From an uncultured Tateyamaria sp. (GTDB taxonomy: Bacteria > Pseudomonadota > Alphaproteobacteria > Rhodobacterales > Rhodobacteraceae): DNA of 64,000 nt. The notes beneath the pieces are model-generated. The model did not search any database and was not told the origin of the DNA. It saw only the letters and a program-made list of their open reading frames with translations. This document shows positions 37,245 through 46,594 of the stretch, piece after piece. Location: contig NZ_CANMEU010000012.1 in NCBI RefSeq assembly GCF_947497045.1, positions 39,439 to 103,438 on the forward strand. Reading direction: 5' to 3'. The position numbers and the translations under genes were made by a program. Each line of letters starts with the position of its first letter. Within the stretch, counting starts at the first letter, position 1.

Positions 37245-40200
37245 ATGAAAACCTGGGCCGAATTGAGTGACGCACAGCAAACATTCATCACGCGCTACCT
37301 CAAGAAAAGCGTCAAAGATCTGTTCCGCAAACGCGAGAAATCAGCGACGAACAAGGCCATCATCGGGGCGTACGGGAACTACCTCGACCTCAAGACCATG
37401 TTTGACGCCAGCGCCGCACAGGTGCCCGACGACTACCCGCAGCGCGCGCCCATCATGGCACTGGCAGACACCGCCGATACAGCGCACAACAACGGGAAAT
37501 TCGATCAGGCTGCGGCCATCATCGCCCGCGCAATTCCACAGATGGAACAGTTGCGGCGCGAACTGACAGATGCCGCAGATACAGCGCGCAGCGCCGTCGC
37601 AGCCGTTGGCGAAGACGGGTTTGCCCAGTCCGACAAGGACAAGATCGAAACCGCCCGCCGCGTCATCCTGCAACATCTGGCCGACCCCCTGCCGACGCAA
37701 GCGGCGATGACGGCAGCAAATGCCGCCAAGCCAGATTATGACCGCGCGGTACGCGCCGCGACTGAGGCGATGGCGGATGTACCGGCAGCAGCCTCCGCAC
37801 TCGCGCAGGCCAAAACACTGGCCACCGCGATGCTGAACGCAGCCGCCGGCCTTGACACCACCCCTTATGCCACAACGCCCCAGGCGGCGGCCTTGACCGC
37901 AGCCGTTCAGACCGCCCAGGTGTTGCAGCGCGAAATCGCCTCTGTTCCCATGGATGATGCCACAGCGATGCGCGCTCTGACCACCAAACTGGACGATTTC
38001 CATACCGCTGATGAGGCGACACAACTGGTCGCTGCCGCGCTGCTGGCCCTGACGAATGCGGTGACCCGACAATTCGAACAGATCCGCACCAGTCTGGAAA
38101 CCGGGCGCGATGCTGACCTTTCGCGGTTCAGCGGCGAGGCTGAATTCGCGCAGATGACCACGCTCCAGACCCAAATCAAAGACGACCTCGCCTTTATCAA
38201 CACGCAGCTTGCATCGCGCGATGCGGACGACCTCAATGCCCTGACCACCCGCATAGACGAGGCCGCCAAGCGGGCCGTTGATCTCGATACGCTTCAACGC
38301 ACGGTGGGCGTGCGCATGGCAAAGGCTGATCTGGCCAGCAAAGGGGCCAAAGAGGCACATCAGGACGGCATCCTGCGCCTGATGGACACCAATAAAGTGG
38401 CCGCTGACAAAGTCGTCGCCAGCCTTGAACGCAACGCCGCCCTGTTGGGCGGACAGCCCGCCACGCCGGACTTCGTGCGCACCAAAAAGGGCGAAGTGGA
38501 GACATTGCAGGGCGAATACGAGACCGCCAACGCAGCCAACACCGCCGCGAGCGTCGAATACAACCGATTGGACGGTCTGGAACAGGCCCGCATTCAGGAA
38601 CTCCGCCAACTTGTGGCGCAACTCAACGCGATGCAGGGCCCGATCCCGACCAATCTGATGGACGACTACAACGACCTGCGCACCGACGTTCAACAACTGA
38701 CAACGCAGAAGGCCACCGCCCTGACGGACCATCAGGCCAAATACGCCGCCTTGACGACCAAGAAAGCCGAGCTTGATCAGGCCAAGACGGTTTTGGCCGC
38801 CGCCACGACGCAGCGCACCATGCTGGATGCCATCACCTTTGGCCCTCTGTCTCCGGTTGCGGGTCGTCCGATCCCGGATGATATGGTGGCGGATGTCGTG
38901 GATCTGTTTGACACCAACCCCGCCCTTGCCACGCAAACCTGCCGCCTCGCCGCCACCGCCAAAGATCCGAAAAAGCTGGCCGAAACAGCCGTGTATCTGG
39001 CGGGCCAATGCGAAACCGGGTTCGAATGGCAGCCCCCAGATGGACCAGGCGGGGTCACCCCGCCCGTCAAAAGCATGAACACCGGGGCTGCCAATGACTA
39101 CGCCGAAAAACTGCTGAACCGGGTGGCCTATTTCGGCCCGGACTTTGCCGATCAGGCCCAGGACGCGATTGCGCGCGGCATCCCGTTTGAACAGAACACC
39201 ATATTGCGCGCCGCCGGATCCGTGACGCCCAAAAAGACCGCAGGCCTGCGCGCCACCGAGGCGGCGGGTGCGATGATGGAAAAGACCGTCAACACCGACG
39301 GCGACACTGTGGTGAAACTCGCGCTGGACGGTGACGCGTTCAAGGACGTGCTTGACCGGCAAAAGTTCTCTGCTGATGGCCAGTTCCAACCCTCCGCGAT
39401 GATGAATGCCGAGATGGACAAGCTCGCCGCATTCTTTGGCGATCCCACGGATGGGGCGACCCGGCGGGCCGAGGCCGAAGCGATCCTGAATTCCGTGACC
39501 GCCGTCCCCGCTTCCCCCGCCGCGCGGGATTTGATGCACAAGTCGATGGGCATCCCGCTGACCGATTTCGACGATCCGGCCAAGGCGGACGAAATCAAGG
39601 AAAAGATCCAACAAAGCATCCTGAAGTCGATGGTCACCCCCGTGGCACAAGCCGATGTGGGGTCCTGCTTTGCCACCGCACCGCTGCGAAAAATGCGGGA
39701 CGACGACCCGCTTGCCGTGATGGAGATGTACCGCGACATCGCCACCACCGGCACCTTCAAGCCCAAACAGGGCCGTCCCCTTCCCGCAGTGATCAATATC
39801 CCGCCGGGTGACGATCCGTTGACGCGCAGTCTGGAATATTCGGTGGCCGCCGCCAGCGCCCGCCTTGCCTCCAGCCGGGAACGGACCCAAATCAACGCCG
39901 CCGTCTTTGGCACCCGCGACCCGACTGCGCCGTCGCTGATGAACGTGGGCAGCGTGCTGGACAGCGCGGACTGGACCAAGCTGCAACCCCAACTTCTGCT
40001 CGCGGTCGCAAGCGGGTTTTCATTCACCTATGACCCGCTGGCCAATGCGTCCGGCACCTCCAATGACGGCTCTTCGAGCAAGGGCTTCATGCGGATGGTC
40101 GAGGCGGACACCCAAAAGCCGATCCTCTCCCAGGCGGAATTCCTCGCCTTCATCAAACGCAAATCAACCGAGGCCGTCACCGCCGCAGGGTTGCCGGACA

Positions 40201-41105
40201 CAGACCGCGACAAGGTGCTCGACTACATTGACGATCCGGCCTTTATCGCAAGCGTCGACCGGCTGGCCGGGCCCAGCAAACCCTGGGACATGAGCTTTGG
40301 CGGGTTCGGTGACGAGGCGGGCGATGCGCTGTTCGGGCACGGCGGCACCAAACGCAGCACCGATCTGGTCAGCAAAGACAGCTCGGACACGCCGGGCGAC
40401 CGGGCGATCAAAGTGCTCAAGAGCCTTGGCGGGCTCAGTGATCAGGGCATGACGATGGTGGCCACCAGCGGGATGCACTCGTTCAACGCATTGCCGCCCG
40501 ATGGTGCCTACAAGGCGCTGCTGACGGGGGATGTAAATGCCAACGTCCAGTCCATGCTGGTCGAACCGGGGCGCAAGATCGCCACCACCAAGCTGCCCAA
40601 GGACAGGGCCGTCTACCTCTATGACAAACAGATGGAGGCGACGCTGAACCAGGTCAGCACCGATGCGGAACGCAATCTGGTGCGGGCGGCCTTTGGCAAC
40701 CGACCCACGACGGACATGACCCCCGCTGAACTGGAAAGCCATATCAGCACCCAACTGGATGCGGTCAAAACCGCGCGCGCGGACGCCGCAGCACAGGCCT
40801 GGGCCAGCGTGCAAACCACCGCACCTTCGGCCACAGACCTCAACGCCAAGAAGCTGGCCGAGAAAACCGCCCAGGACGAACGCTTCACCAAACTTGCCAC
40901 ACAAACGCTCACTCAGGAACTGGGGGTGCCCGAATTTGTGGTTGCGGACCCCAACTGGGGCAGTGAAGGGGACCATAACCTGTTTGTCATCGCGCCTGAC
41001 CCCCTGACGGGCGAACCCAAACTGTGGCAAAAGTCGGTAATGACCGGGGGGCTGTGGCCTCTGGGCGATGACTGGCTGAAAGCAAACTGGCGGGTCGAAG
41101 ACTGA
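37245..41105 (+). CDS. 1286-residue helical protein with predicted papain-like cysteine peptidase region
   Basis: No signal peptide or membrane segment. Residues 1-560 are Ala-rich helices and coiled coil, including a short repeat-like hairpin (NNGKFDQAAAIIARAI) related to repeats in the protein at 41.6-43.2 kb. In the C-terminal half, Gln802-x5-Cys808 (QADVGSCFATAP) copies the oxyanion Gln and nucleophile spacing of papain. Candidate partners are His1244 (GDHNLFVIAPDP) with Asp1252 or Asn1237, or alternatively His1078 (SGMHSFNAL). The peptidase role is inference. It opens a cluster with T6SS-type and ExbBD genes, so an effector or processing enzyme is possible. No known family recognised. 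Confidence 0.6.
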   Translation: MKTWAELSDAQQTFITRYLKKSVKDLFRKREKSATNKAIIGAYGNYLDLKTMFDASAAQVPDDYPQRAPIMALADTADTAHNNGKFDQAAAIIARAIPQMEQLRRELTDAADTARSAVAAVGEDGFAQSDKDKIETARRVILQHLADPLPTQAAMTAANAAKPDYDRAVRAATEAMADVPAAASALAQAKTLATAMLNAAAGLDTTPYATTPQAAALTAAVQTAQVLQREIASVPMDDATAMRALTTKLDDFHTADEATQLVAAALLALTNAVTRQFEQIRTSLETGRDADLSRFSGEAEFAQMTTLQTQIKDDLAFINTQLASRDADDLNALTTRIDEAAKRAVDLDTLQRTVGVRMAKADLASKGAKEAHQDGILRLMDTNKVAADKVVASLERNAALLGGQPATPDFVRTKKGEVETLQGEYETANAANTAASVEYNRLDGLEQARIQELRQLVAQLNAMQGPIPTNLMDDYNDLRTDVQQLTTQKATALTDHQAKYAALTTKKAELDQAKTVLAAATTQRTMLDAITFGPLSPVAGRPIPDDMVADVVDLFDTNPALATQTCRLAATAKDPKKLAETAVYLAGQCETGFEWQPPDGPGGVTPPVKSMNTGAANDYAEKLLNRVAYFGPDFADQAQDAIARGIPFEQNTILRAAGSVTPKKTAGLRATEAAGAMMEKTVNTDGDTVVKLALDGDAFKDVLDRQKFSADGQFQPSAMMNAEMDKLAAFFGDPTDGATRRAEAEAILNSVTAVPASPAARDLMHKSMGIPLTDFDDPAKADEIKEKIQQSILKSMVTPVAQADVGSCFATAPLRKMRDDDPLAVMEMYRDIATTGTFKPKQGRPLPAVINIPPGDDPLTRSLEYSVAAASARLASSRERTQINAAVFGTRDPTAPSLMNVGSVLDSADWTKLQPQLLLAVASGFSFTYDPLANASGTSNDGSSSKGFMRMVEADTQKPILSQAEFLAFIKRKSTEAVTAAGLPDTDRDKVLDYIDDPAFIASVDRLAGPSKPWDMSFGGFGDEAGDALFGHGGTKRSTDLVSKDSSDTPGDRAIKVLKSLGGLSDQGMTMVATSGMHSFNALPPDGAYKALLTGDVNANVQSMLVEPGRKIATTKLPKDRAVYLYDKQMEATLNQVSTDAERNLVRAAFGNRPTTDMTPAELESHISTQLDAVKTARADAAAQAWASVQTTAPSATDLNAKKLAEKTAQDERFTKLATQTLTQELGVPEFVVADPNWGSEGDHNLFVIAPDPLTGEPKLWQKSVMTGGLWPLGDDWLKANWRVED

Positions 41106-41137
41106 TGCCAACACCTGAACTCGAAAGGTAGCCAAAC

Positions 41138-41581
41138 GTGGACCTTCCCCCGATCGACCTGATGATTGACACGACCGGCGCGCCCATGGTGCGGGTCGAT
41201 ACCGCACAGGAATATACCGATATCGCGGCCCTCTTTGGGGACGTACCGGCGTTGCAGCAGCCCGATAACGCCGAAACCGCGGCCAAGGCGGTGAACCACC
41301 TCGCCGAGGGGTTCAGCTTTGGGGTGATCCTTGACCCGCAAGCGTTCAGCACCGCATATTTCGAACGCTATGACGCCGAGGAAAACGCCGAATGGCAGCA
41401 AGGGCAAAGCCGGCTGCGGGACTTCGGCAAACCGGACCTGTCGCACCTGACCCCGCCGCAGGTCAGCGACAGAACCCTGGTGTTCTTTGCAGATGACAAG
41501 TATCTGGGGCTGGCCTACCGGGTGACGATGCCGTTTGACACGACCATCCCCGACTACCAGCCCGTACCGATGGGCAACTAG
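41138..41581 (+). CDS. Small acidic protein of unknown function, possible partner of the 1286-residue protein
   Basis: 147 residues from GTG at 41138, with AAAGGTAG upstream, 32 bases after the giant gene and so probably in the same transcript. Soluble, no signal peptide, no cysteines. Features: MDLPPIDLMIDTTGAP, a helical middle, RDFGKPDLSHLTPPQVSD, and a C-terminal strand pair (LVFFADDKYLGLAYRV). Position and size suit an inhibitor, chaperone or immunity protein for its neighbour, but nothing in the sequence proves this. Confidence 0.55.
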   Translation: MDLPPIDLMIDTTGAPMVRVDTAQEYTDIAALFGDVPALQQPDNAETAAKAVNHLAEGFSFGVILDPQAFSTAYFERYDAEENAEWQQGQSRLRDFGKPDLSHLTPPQVSDRTLVFFADDKYLGLAYRVTMPFDTTIPDYQPVPMGN

Positions 41582-41582
41582 G

Positions 41583-43208
41583 TCACGCAGCCTTTGCCAG
41601 CACCGCATCCACTTCGGCCAAGGCCGTTGTGGCCGTGCCGGTGACACTTACATTGGCAAAGCCGTTATTGGCGTCCACATCCTGAAAGAACGGGGTTTGC
41701 AACTCGGACTGATACTCGGCCAGAACCTTGCGGGCATCGCCCTTGAGGGTCTCGCGACGAGCTCCATCCGGCTCGACCACCAGCGCCTCCAGCGCGGCCT
41801 CAAGCCGATCATCCAGCGACTCCAGATATGAAAACAACGCCTTGGTGTCGTTGGCCATGCCTGCAAATTCCTCGCCCTGACACACGGCCAGAATGGCATT
41901 CTGCAGCTTCATCATCTCGGACTGCAACTGGGTGCGGGCCTTGGACCAGCCAAGGCGGGCGCGCACGAAGGGCACCACATCTGCCGGAATATCTTTTTCG
42001 GCATCGGTCTGTTCCGCCGCTTCGCCCTCGGCGATCAACTTCTCAAGACCGGGCACAACCTTCATCCCGTCCGCAAACGCACCCGCGTCACCCTTTTCGG
42101 TAAAGAACGCCCAAGCCGCGCGCATCTTGCTGACGTCACCCATGTTGCGCTCAAGCAGGCTCATCACAGCAGGTTCCAGACGGGCACGGGCCGCATTCCA
42201 GGCCTGACCGTCTTCGCTTGCATTGGGATCAGCGGCCAGTTCGGGTGCCGGCTCCGGGCTGGCAGCCTCTTCGGACGAGGCCGGGGCCTCTTTGGTCTGC
42301 GCGGCAGAGACTTTGGTGATCGCTTCACCCAAAGCCTTGGCCGTTGCCGCCGCCTTGGCAAAATCGCCACCCTCGATCTGGCTCAGCAATGCGGCATGCG
42401 CGGTTCCCAGACGGGTCTTGCCGTCGCCGTCCTGCAATCCCTCGATCCGCTTGCCAAGATTGGCCGCAGCGGTCTGCAATTTCATCGCCATCGGATCGGC
42501 AGACGGCGGAGGGGGCGGCGGCGGTGCCGCCGTCTCTGCACCGTCGCCAAGTTTGGCAATGGCCTGTTCCAGCTTACCTATTGTGGCGTCGGCGGTGTCC
42601 AAATCCCCGCCCTTCAACGCAACGACAGCCGATTTGTACCCTTTGGCGAGCGGTGCCTGCGCCGCACTTGGCGCGCCCTTGATCGCATCCTGCAATGCCA
42701 TAGCGCGGGTTTTCAGCGCGTTGGCGCGTTCTGCATCATCATCACCGGACTCCACAGGCGCGGCATCTTCGACAACATCCTCGTCATCCGCGTCCATTTC
42801 AGGATCGGCGGGCAGATCCTCTACATCCTCTTCCAGAACATTGCCGTCCGCATCCAGAACGATCACGTTCATCGGGCATTTTTCAAGCTTGAGGTATTTC
42901 TTGAGCTTCTTGGCCATCTGCGGCAGTTCGCGGGTGCAAGTCAGCGACATGACCCGCCCCGAGCTTTCCACCGTGCCAAAGCCAAGCTTGGTGCCTTCGC
43001 TCTCGGCGCGTGCCTCACGGCCAATCACCTCGGGCTTTTTCTTGCGGTCGATATAGAACACATCATCCTGCGGGGATCCGGCAGGGCAGTAGGCAAAGGA
43101 CATGGCGCGCTTCTTTGACAGCTTCACCATCTTTTTCAGTTCAGTCCCCCGAAGTGACGCGTCACCCATATCCATCATTCCCTTGTTGTGATCGGCCCCG
43201 TTTGCCAA
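41583..43208 (-). CDS. Helical-repeat protein with conserved N-terminal domain, function unknown
   Basis: 541 residues, soluble. Residues 20-110 look like a compact alpha/beta domain (LSKKRAMSFAYCP, GKV-like strand SGRVMSLTCTREL, then CPMNVIVLDADGNVL). An acidic linker follows (PEMDADDEDVVEDA). Four helical hairpins of about 60-75 residues then repeat, with tips such as LKGGDLDTADATIGKL and IEGGDFAKAAATAKAL, separated by a Pro run. A similar hairpin occurs in the 1286-residue protein, with which it converges, two bases from the small gene between them. Possibly a binding partner or scaffold. Confidence 0.6.
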   Translation of the reverse strand: MANGADHNKGMMDMGDASLRGTELKKMVKLSKKRAMSFAYCPAGSPQDDVFYIDRKKKPEVIGREARAESEGTKLGFGTVESSGRVMSLTCTRELPQMAKKLKKYLKLEKCPMNVIVLDADGNVLEEDVEDLPADPEMDADDEDVVEDAAPVESGDDDAERANALKTRAMALQDAIKGAPSAAQAPLAKGYKSAVVALKGGDLDTADATIGKLEQAIAKLGDGAETAAPPPPPPPSADPMAMKLQTAAANLGKRIEGLQDGDGKTRLGTAHAALLSQIEGGDFAKAAATAKALGEAITKVSAAQTKEAPASSEEAASPEPAPELAADPNASEDGQAWNAARARLEPAVMSLLERNMGDVSKMRAAWAFFTEKGDAGAFADGMKVVPGLEKLIAEGEAAEQTDAEKDIPADVVPFVRARLGWSKARTQLQSEMMKLQNAILAVCQGEEFAGMANDTKALFSYLESLDDRLEAALEALVVEPDGARRETLKGDARKVLAEYQSELQTPFFQDVDANNGFANVSVTGTATTALAEVDAVLAKAA

Positions 43209-43352
43209 GGCTCGGATGTAATCAATTGTCCCCGCACGGGGATAAACCGCAATATCTCTCGGCAGTCAGCCTACAGCATTCCATCCGCCTGACAAATCCA
43301 AAGGCGGTTCGATTTTGATTTATCCTGCGGGTTTCAGCGGCAGCACACGTGT

Positions 43353-44147
43353 CTAGCGGAAAACACCCGACCCACCGATCGACAGTTTGGGTTTCGGCTT
43401 GGCCGCCGGGGCGGGCGCTGCGGCGCGCGGGGCCGGTACCGGGGCGCGCCGGGTGGTTGTGGTGCGTTGCGTCGTGGTTGCGCGTGGTGTTGGTGCCGGA
43501 CGCGCGGCCGCCACAGGTGTCGGACAGGCCACATCACCATTGATGATGATCGCACGGAACAAACTGTTTGAGGGCTGTGGATCATCCCACGTGACCGAGG
43601 CCAATTGCTGGAAATACTCGCCCACCGAACGGCGAGAACCCGGTCCCCACGCCCCATCGATGCCCGAACGATAACAATTCATCCGGGCCAATTCGATTTG
43701 CAGGGCGCGGTTCAGCTGATCCGCCTCGGGGTCCAGATGCCCCTCTTCGATCAGGCGGCGAAACAAGTCAGGGTTCTCGGCACGCATCGCTTCGCGGGCG
43801 GCAAGGTCATCGACAGAAAACGCAACCTCCTCCACGGTGGCGGGCAGCAGGCGTTCAATCCCGAACTCTTCTTCCTGTCCGGCACCGATGACACCCAGAA
43901 TGATGGACGGTTTGGGCAATGTGCCCGGCGTGCGCACGGCCGCCTGAACGACCCCCGCTGATTCGATCAAACCGCTGAAAACCGGGCCCGTTGTGGCGCT
44001 CGGTAGGGCCGCAAGAACCAACTCATCACCCTCAGAGGCCAGTTCAATGCCAATAGGTTGGATATCGAGGCCCTGCGCGAACCCGAAAACAGGCGAAAAC
44101 ACGCCAGTCATTAGGGCAATCACCACATTTCGGCAGAACCGGGTCAT
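43353..44147 (-). CDS. Secreted protein with peptidoglycan-binding-like domain
   Basis: About 264 residues. A signal peptide ends near FGFAQG. Residues 140-200 resemble a PG_binding_1 three-helix domain (LNRALQIELARMNCYRSGIDG, then WGPGSRRSVGEYFQQ). A Pro/Ala/Thr-rich tail (ATTTQRTTTTRRAP, then PAPAAKPKPK) ends in GGSGVFR. ATG at 44147 gives the cleanest signal peptide; ATG at 44177 is in frame. Likely periplasmic and cell-wall-attached. It lies between the helical-repeat gene and the ExbBD operon, consistent with an envelope machine. Confidence 0.65.
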   Translation of the reverse strand: MTRFCRNVVIALMTGVFSPVFGFAQGLDIQPIGIELASEGDELVLAALPSATTGPVFSGLIESAGVVQAAVRTPGTLPKPSIILGVIGAGQEEEFGIERLLPATVEEVAFSVDDLAAREAMRAENPDLFRRLIEEGHLDPEADQLNRALQIELARMNCYRSGIDGAWGPGSRRSVGEYFQQLASVTWDDPQPSNSLFRAIIINGDVACPTPVAAARPAPTPRATTTQRTTTTRRAPVPAPRAAAPAPAAKPKPKLSIGGSGVFR

Positions 44148-44419
44148 TGAAAGAGGCCTCCAAACGCCTGTTTTCATCTGTGTAACACCTTATGCAGGCT
44201 CACAAATGCCATGCAAGCAAATCATCTTCGGCCAAGGGGCAGTACCCGGATCAGGGGTGGCGTTTCACATAAATGCGTCAATTTTATGACTACCCCCGGT
44301 TGTAAGTTCCGGTCTGTAGCCCCCAGACCCCCGAAACTGTTGCAAAAAATCAGCGGAAAGCCGCAAATATCTTAATCGTGACGATGAATTCCTAAGCACG
44401 ACATGCTATATCGTATGGC

Positions 44420-44920
44420 ATGAAACGCACCTTTATTCTCTCGTTGTCCCTTGTTGCTTTTTCTGCCGGTGCAGGATTTGGCCTGTCGGCTTTGCACGAT
44501 TACAGTACGCCATTGCGCACAGCGACGCTCATATCCCCAGATGTCCGGGGCAACGCAGGCTCCGGCTTTGTGATCCCGGACCATGTGCCCGCCTCCTTCA
44601 CAGCGACGACATTTACGCCAGAATTTCAGGAACCCACAGCCGACAGCGACGTGATCTCACCCAAGCTGCGCACCCAGGACGTCTCGAACGTACGGCCCCG
44701 GGGCCGCTCTGACGCGGTGGCGATGCTTGCAGCAGCAGATACAACCGCCAAGCCCGCAATCCGCCAACAGGTCGTGGCACGGGTCATCCCGCATACGACA
44801 AACCGCAGGGCCAAGGCGAAAGCCTTTGCGCCAACGGGCTATGCCACGCGGTCGTTTATTTCAGACGAAAGTGCGGCCCCCCGCAACGCCCCTGAATACA
44901 TCGTGGGCGTCTACCGCTAG
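44420..44920 (+). CDS. Exported or membrane-anchored protein of unknown function
   Basis: 166 residues beginning with a signal or anchor segment (MKRTFILSLSLVAFSAGAGF). The rest is polar, low in structure and rich in Ala, Arg and Thr (RTQDVSNVRPRGRSDAVAM, then VIPHTTNRRAKAKAF), with no cysteine and no recognised domain. It is the first plus-strand gene of the group leading into the ExbBD operon and probably lies in the periplasm. Confidence 0.5.
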   Translation: MKRTFILSLSLVAFSAGAGFGLSALHDYSTPLRTATLISPDVRGNAGSGFVIPDHVPASFTATTFTPEFQEPTADSDVISPKLRTQDVSNVRPRGRSDAVAMLAAADTTAKPAIRQQVVARVIPHTTNRRAKAKAFAPTGYATRSFISDESAAPRNAPEYIVGVYR

Positions 44921-45033
44921 ACCCAATCTGCCCGTAATGGCGGCATGCTCATCCGCTTTTGAGAGTTGACAGGCCAGAGCCCAAGACCGCTAATGCACGC
45001 ATCTATTTGATTGCAGGCATTCCGGGGGCTTTG

Positions 45034-45465
45034 ATGATGCGTTTTTTAACTGCCATGGCGGCAACACTCTTCTTTTCGGGTGCCGTGGCGCACGCACAGG
45101 ACGCCACCCCGAACATCTCCCTCGAACTGAACCGGGCCACCGCCTCATCCGATGGAGGCTGCCAGGTGATATTCTTTGGCAAAAACGGGCTGGATCAGGA
45201 TTTCGAGGAAGTCACCTGGCGCCTCGCCGTCTTCGGCGCAGACGGAGTATTCCGCAACCTGCTGGCCCTGCCGCTCGGATCGCTCAGCGCGGGGAAACGG
45301 CGGGTGGTGCAGTACAACCTGCCCTCGCCCTGCACAGACTTGTCCGAAATCATCGTCAACGATGTGGCCTCTTGCGCGATCGCAGGGGGGGACGCGGACA
45401 GCAGCGATGTGTGCCTGACCCAATTGACGGTGACCTCGCGCACCGATATCGCCTTCGGCCTGTGA
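45034..45465 (+). CDS. Small periplasmic protein in the ExbBD operon
   Basis: About 143 residues. The signal peptide (MMRFLTAMAATLFFSGAVAHA) ends before QDATP. The mature part is a beta-rich domain (NISLELNRATASSDGGCQVIFF, then VTWRLAVFGADGVFRNLL) with four cysteines that could form two disulfides (GGCQV, SPCTDL, ASCAI, DVCLT). ATG at 45034 fits the signal peptide; a longer frame upstream is unsupported. It ends 24 bases before the ExbB-like gene, so it likely belongs to that operon. No known family recognised. Confidence 0.6.
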   Translation: MMRFLTAMAATLFFSGAVAHAQDATPNISLELNRATASSDGGCQVIFFGKNGLDQDFEEVTWRLAVFGADGVFRNLLALPLGSLSAGKRRVVQYNLPSPCTDLSEIIVNDVASCAIAGGDADSSDVCLTQLTVTSRTDIAFGL

Positions 45466-45489
45466 TCCACGCCTTTATCAGGAACAGAC

Positions 45490-46116
45490 ATGACCATCTT
45501 TGACCTCGCGACGTTCACCGTTTACGGCCTGCTCGGCTTTTTGTCCCTCGTGGCGCTCGGGATCGGGCTTTACAAAGTCGGGCAGTTCGCCCGCATGGGC
45601 GTGGGGCGGCGCAATGAGGCGGAAAAGATCCTCGACGATTGGCTGAACGGACGCGCGGACGAGGCGATCACCGCCGCCGGGCAACGGCGTTCCGTCCTGT
45701 CACGGATCCTGCAAGCGGTGTTTTCGGGCATTCAGGCGCGGCCCACCGACGTCTCCTATGCCGAGGAACTCAGCCGCCAGACCGCCATCGTTGAACTGGC
45801 CACGATGAGCGAACGGATGCGCGCACTTGATATGGTGGTGCAGGCCGCGCCCATGCTCGGGCTGCTTGGCACAGTGGTCGGCATGATCGACGCCTTCTCG
45901 GTGCTGGCGGTGACAGAAGGGGCGGTGGACCCGACCACGCTCGCGGGCGGTATCTATGTTGCGCTGACAACCACGGCTGCTGGCCTCGTGATCGCGCTGT
46001 TCGCCTTTTTCCTCGCCACCTGGCTCGAAGGGCGGATCGACCGTGAACGCAACATGATCGAGGCACTGATGTCAGCGGCCATCCACGGACGGGTCGATCC
46101 GAACGCGGCCAACTAG
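45490..46116 (+). CDS. exbB: MotA/TolQ/ExbB-family proton channel protein
   Basis: 208 residues with three membrane helices: about 10-32 (VYGLLGFLSLVALGIGLY), about 118-140 (APMLGLLGTVVGMIDAFSVL) and about 155-182 (YVALTTTAAGLVIALFAFFLAT). The GLLGTVVGM and TTAAGLVIAL motifs are diagnostic of the family. With ExbD partners it forms an inner-membrane channel that uses proton flow to drive a periplasmic protein. Followed by two ExbD-like genes and a TonB/TolA-like gene. The symbol marks the family, not a proven TonB-system role. Confidence 0.85.
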   Translation: MTIFDLATFTVYGLLGFLSLVALGIGLYKVGQFARMGVGRRNEAEKILDDWLNGRADEAITAAGQRRSVLSRILQAVFSGIQARPTDVSYAEELSRQTAIVELATMSERMRALDMVVQAAPMLGLLGTVVGMIDAFSVLAVTEGAVDPTTLAGGIYVALTTTAAGLVIALFAFFLATWLEGRIDRERNMIEALMSAAIHGRVDPNAAN

Positions 46117-46131
46117 CAGGGTCCGCGTCGG

Positions 46132-46593
46132 ATGGCCTCCACAAAGACACCGCTGCCGGAACGCCCAAGGCGCTACCGGTTTGTGCTGACACCTCTGGCA
46201 GATGCCATGTTTCAGTTGCTGATCTTTTTCATGCTATCGACCAGCCTGACGCCCTATTCACTGATCACGCTCAAGACCGCCTCCGGGCCAGCGCCCGACG
46301 CCGAACAGGCCCAAACCGCCGGAACGGACGAAAGCCAGCCGCCGCCTGCCCCCGGGGCGGATACGGACATCACCCTTTGGACCATCAACAACGGCACCGT
46401 GCGCACCGCCGGGCAGGATTACGACATCACGCAACTGGGTGATCTGGCAGATGCCATCGGATCACAGACTGCGGCAGGTTCGGTGGTGCTGATTGTGGGC
46501 GAAACCGCCCGCGTGCAGGACGTCGCCCAAGCGCTCGAAGCGCTTGAGGGGGCCAACGTGGCAGGTGTGCAAATCACCCGCGAGGGGGCCTGA
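46132..46593 (+). CDS. ExbD/TolR-family protein (first copy)
   Basis: 153 residues. A short cytoplasmic start is followed by one membrane helix (LADAMFQLLIFFMLSTSLT), where the Asp in LADAMFQLLIFFM matches the proton-conducting Asp of ExbD/TolR. The periplasmic part has a variable linker (PDAEQAQTAGTDESQPPPAP) and a TolR-like alpha/beta domain. It starts 15 bases after the channel gene and is one base from the second copy. Confidence 0.8.
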   Translation: MASTKTPLPERPRRYRFVLTPLADAMFQLLIFFMLSTSLTPYSLITLKTASGPAPDAEQAQTAGTDESQPPPAPGADTDITLWTINNGTVRTAGQDYDITQLGDLADAIGSQTAAGSVVLIVGETARVQDVAQALEALEGANVAGVQITREGA

Positions 46594-46594
46594 G

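Noticed and set aside
37341..39992. 883-codon minus-strand open frame inside the 1286-residue gene
   Set aside because: A shadow of the GC-rich, Ala-rich plus-strand gene. It lacks a ribosome site and has low-complexity His/Gly/Arg composition.
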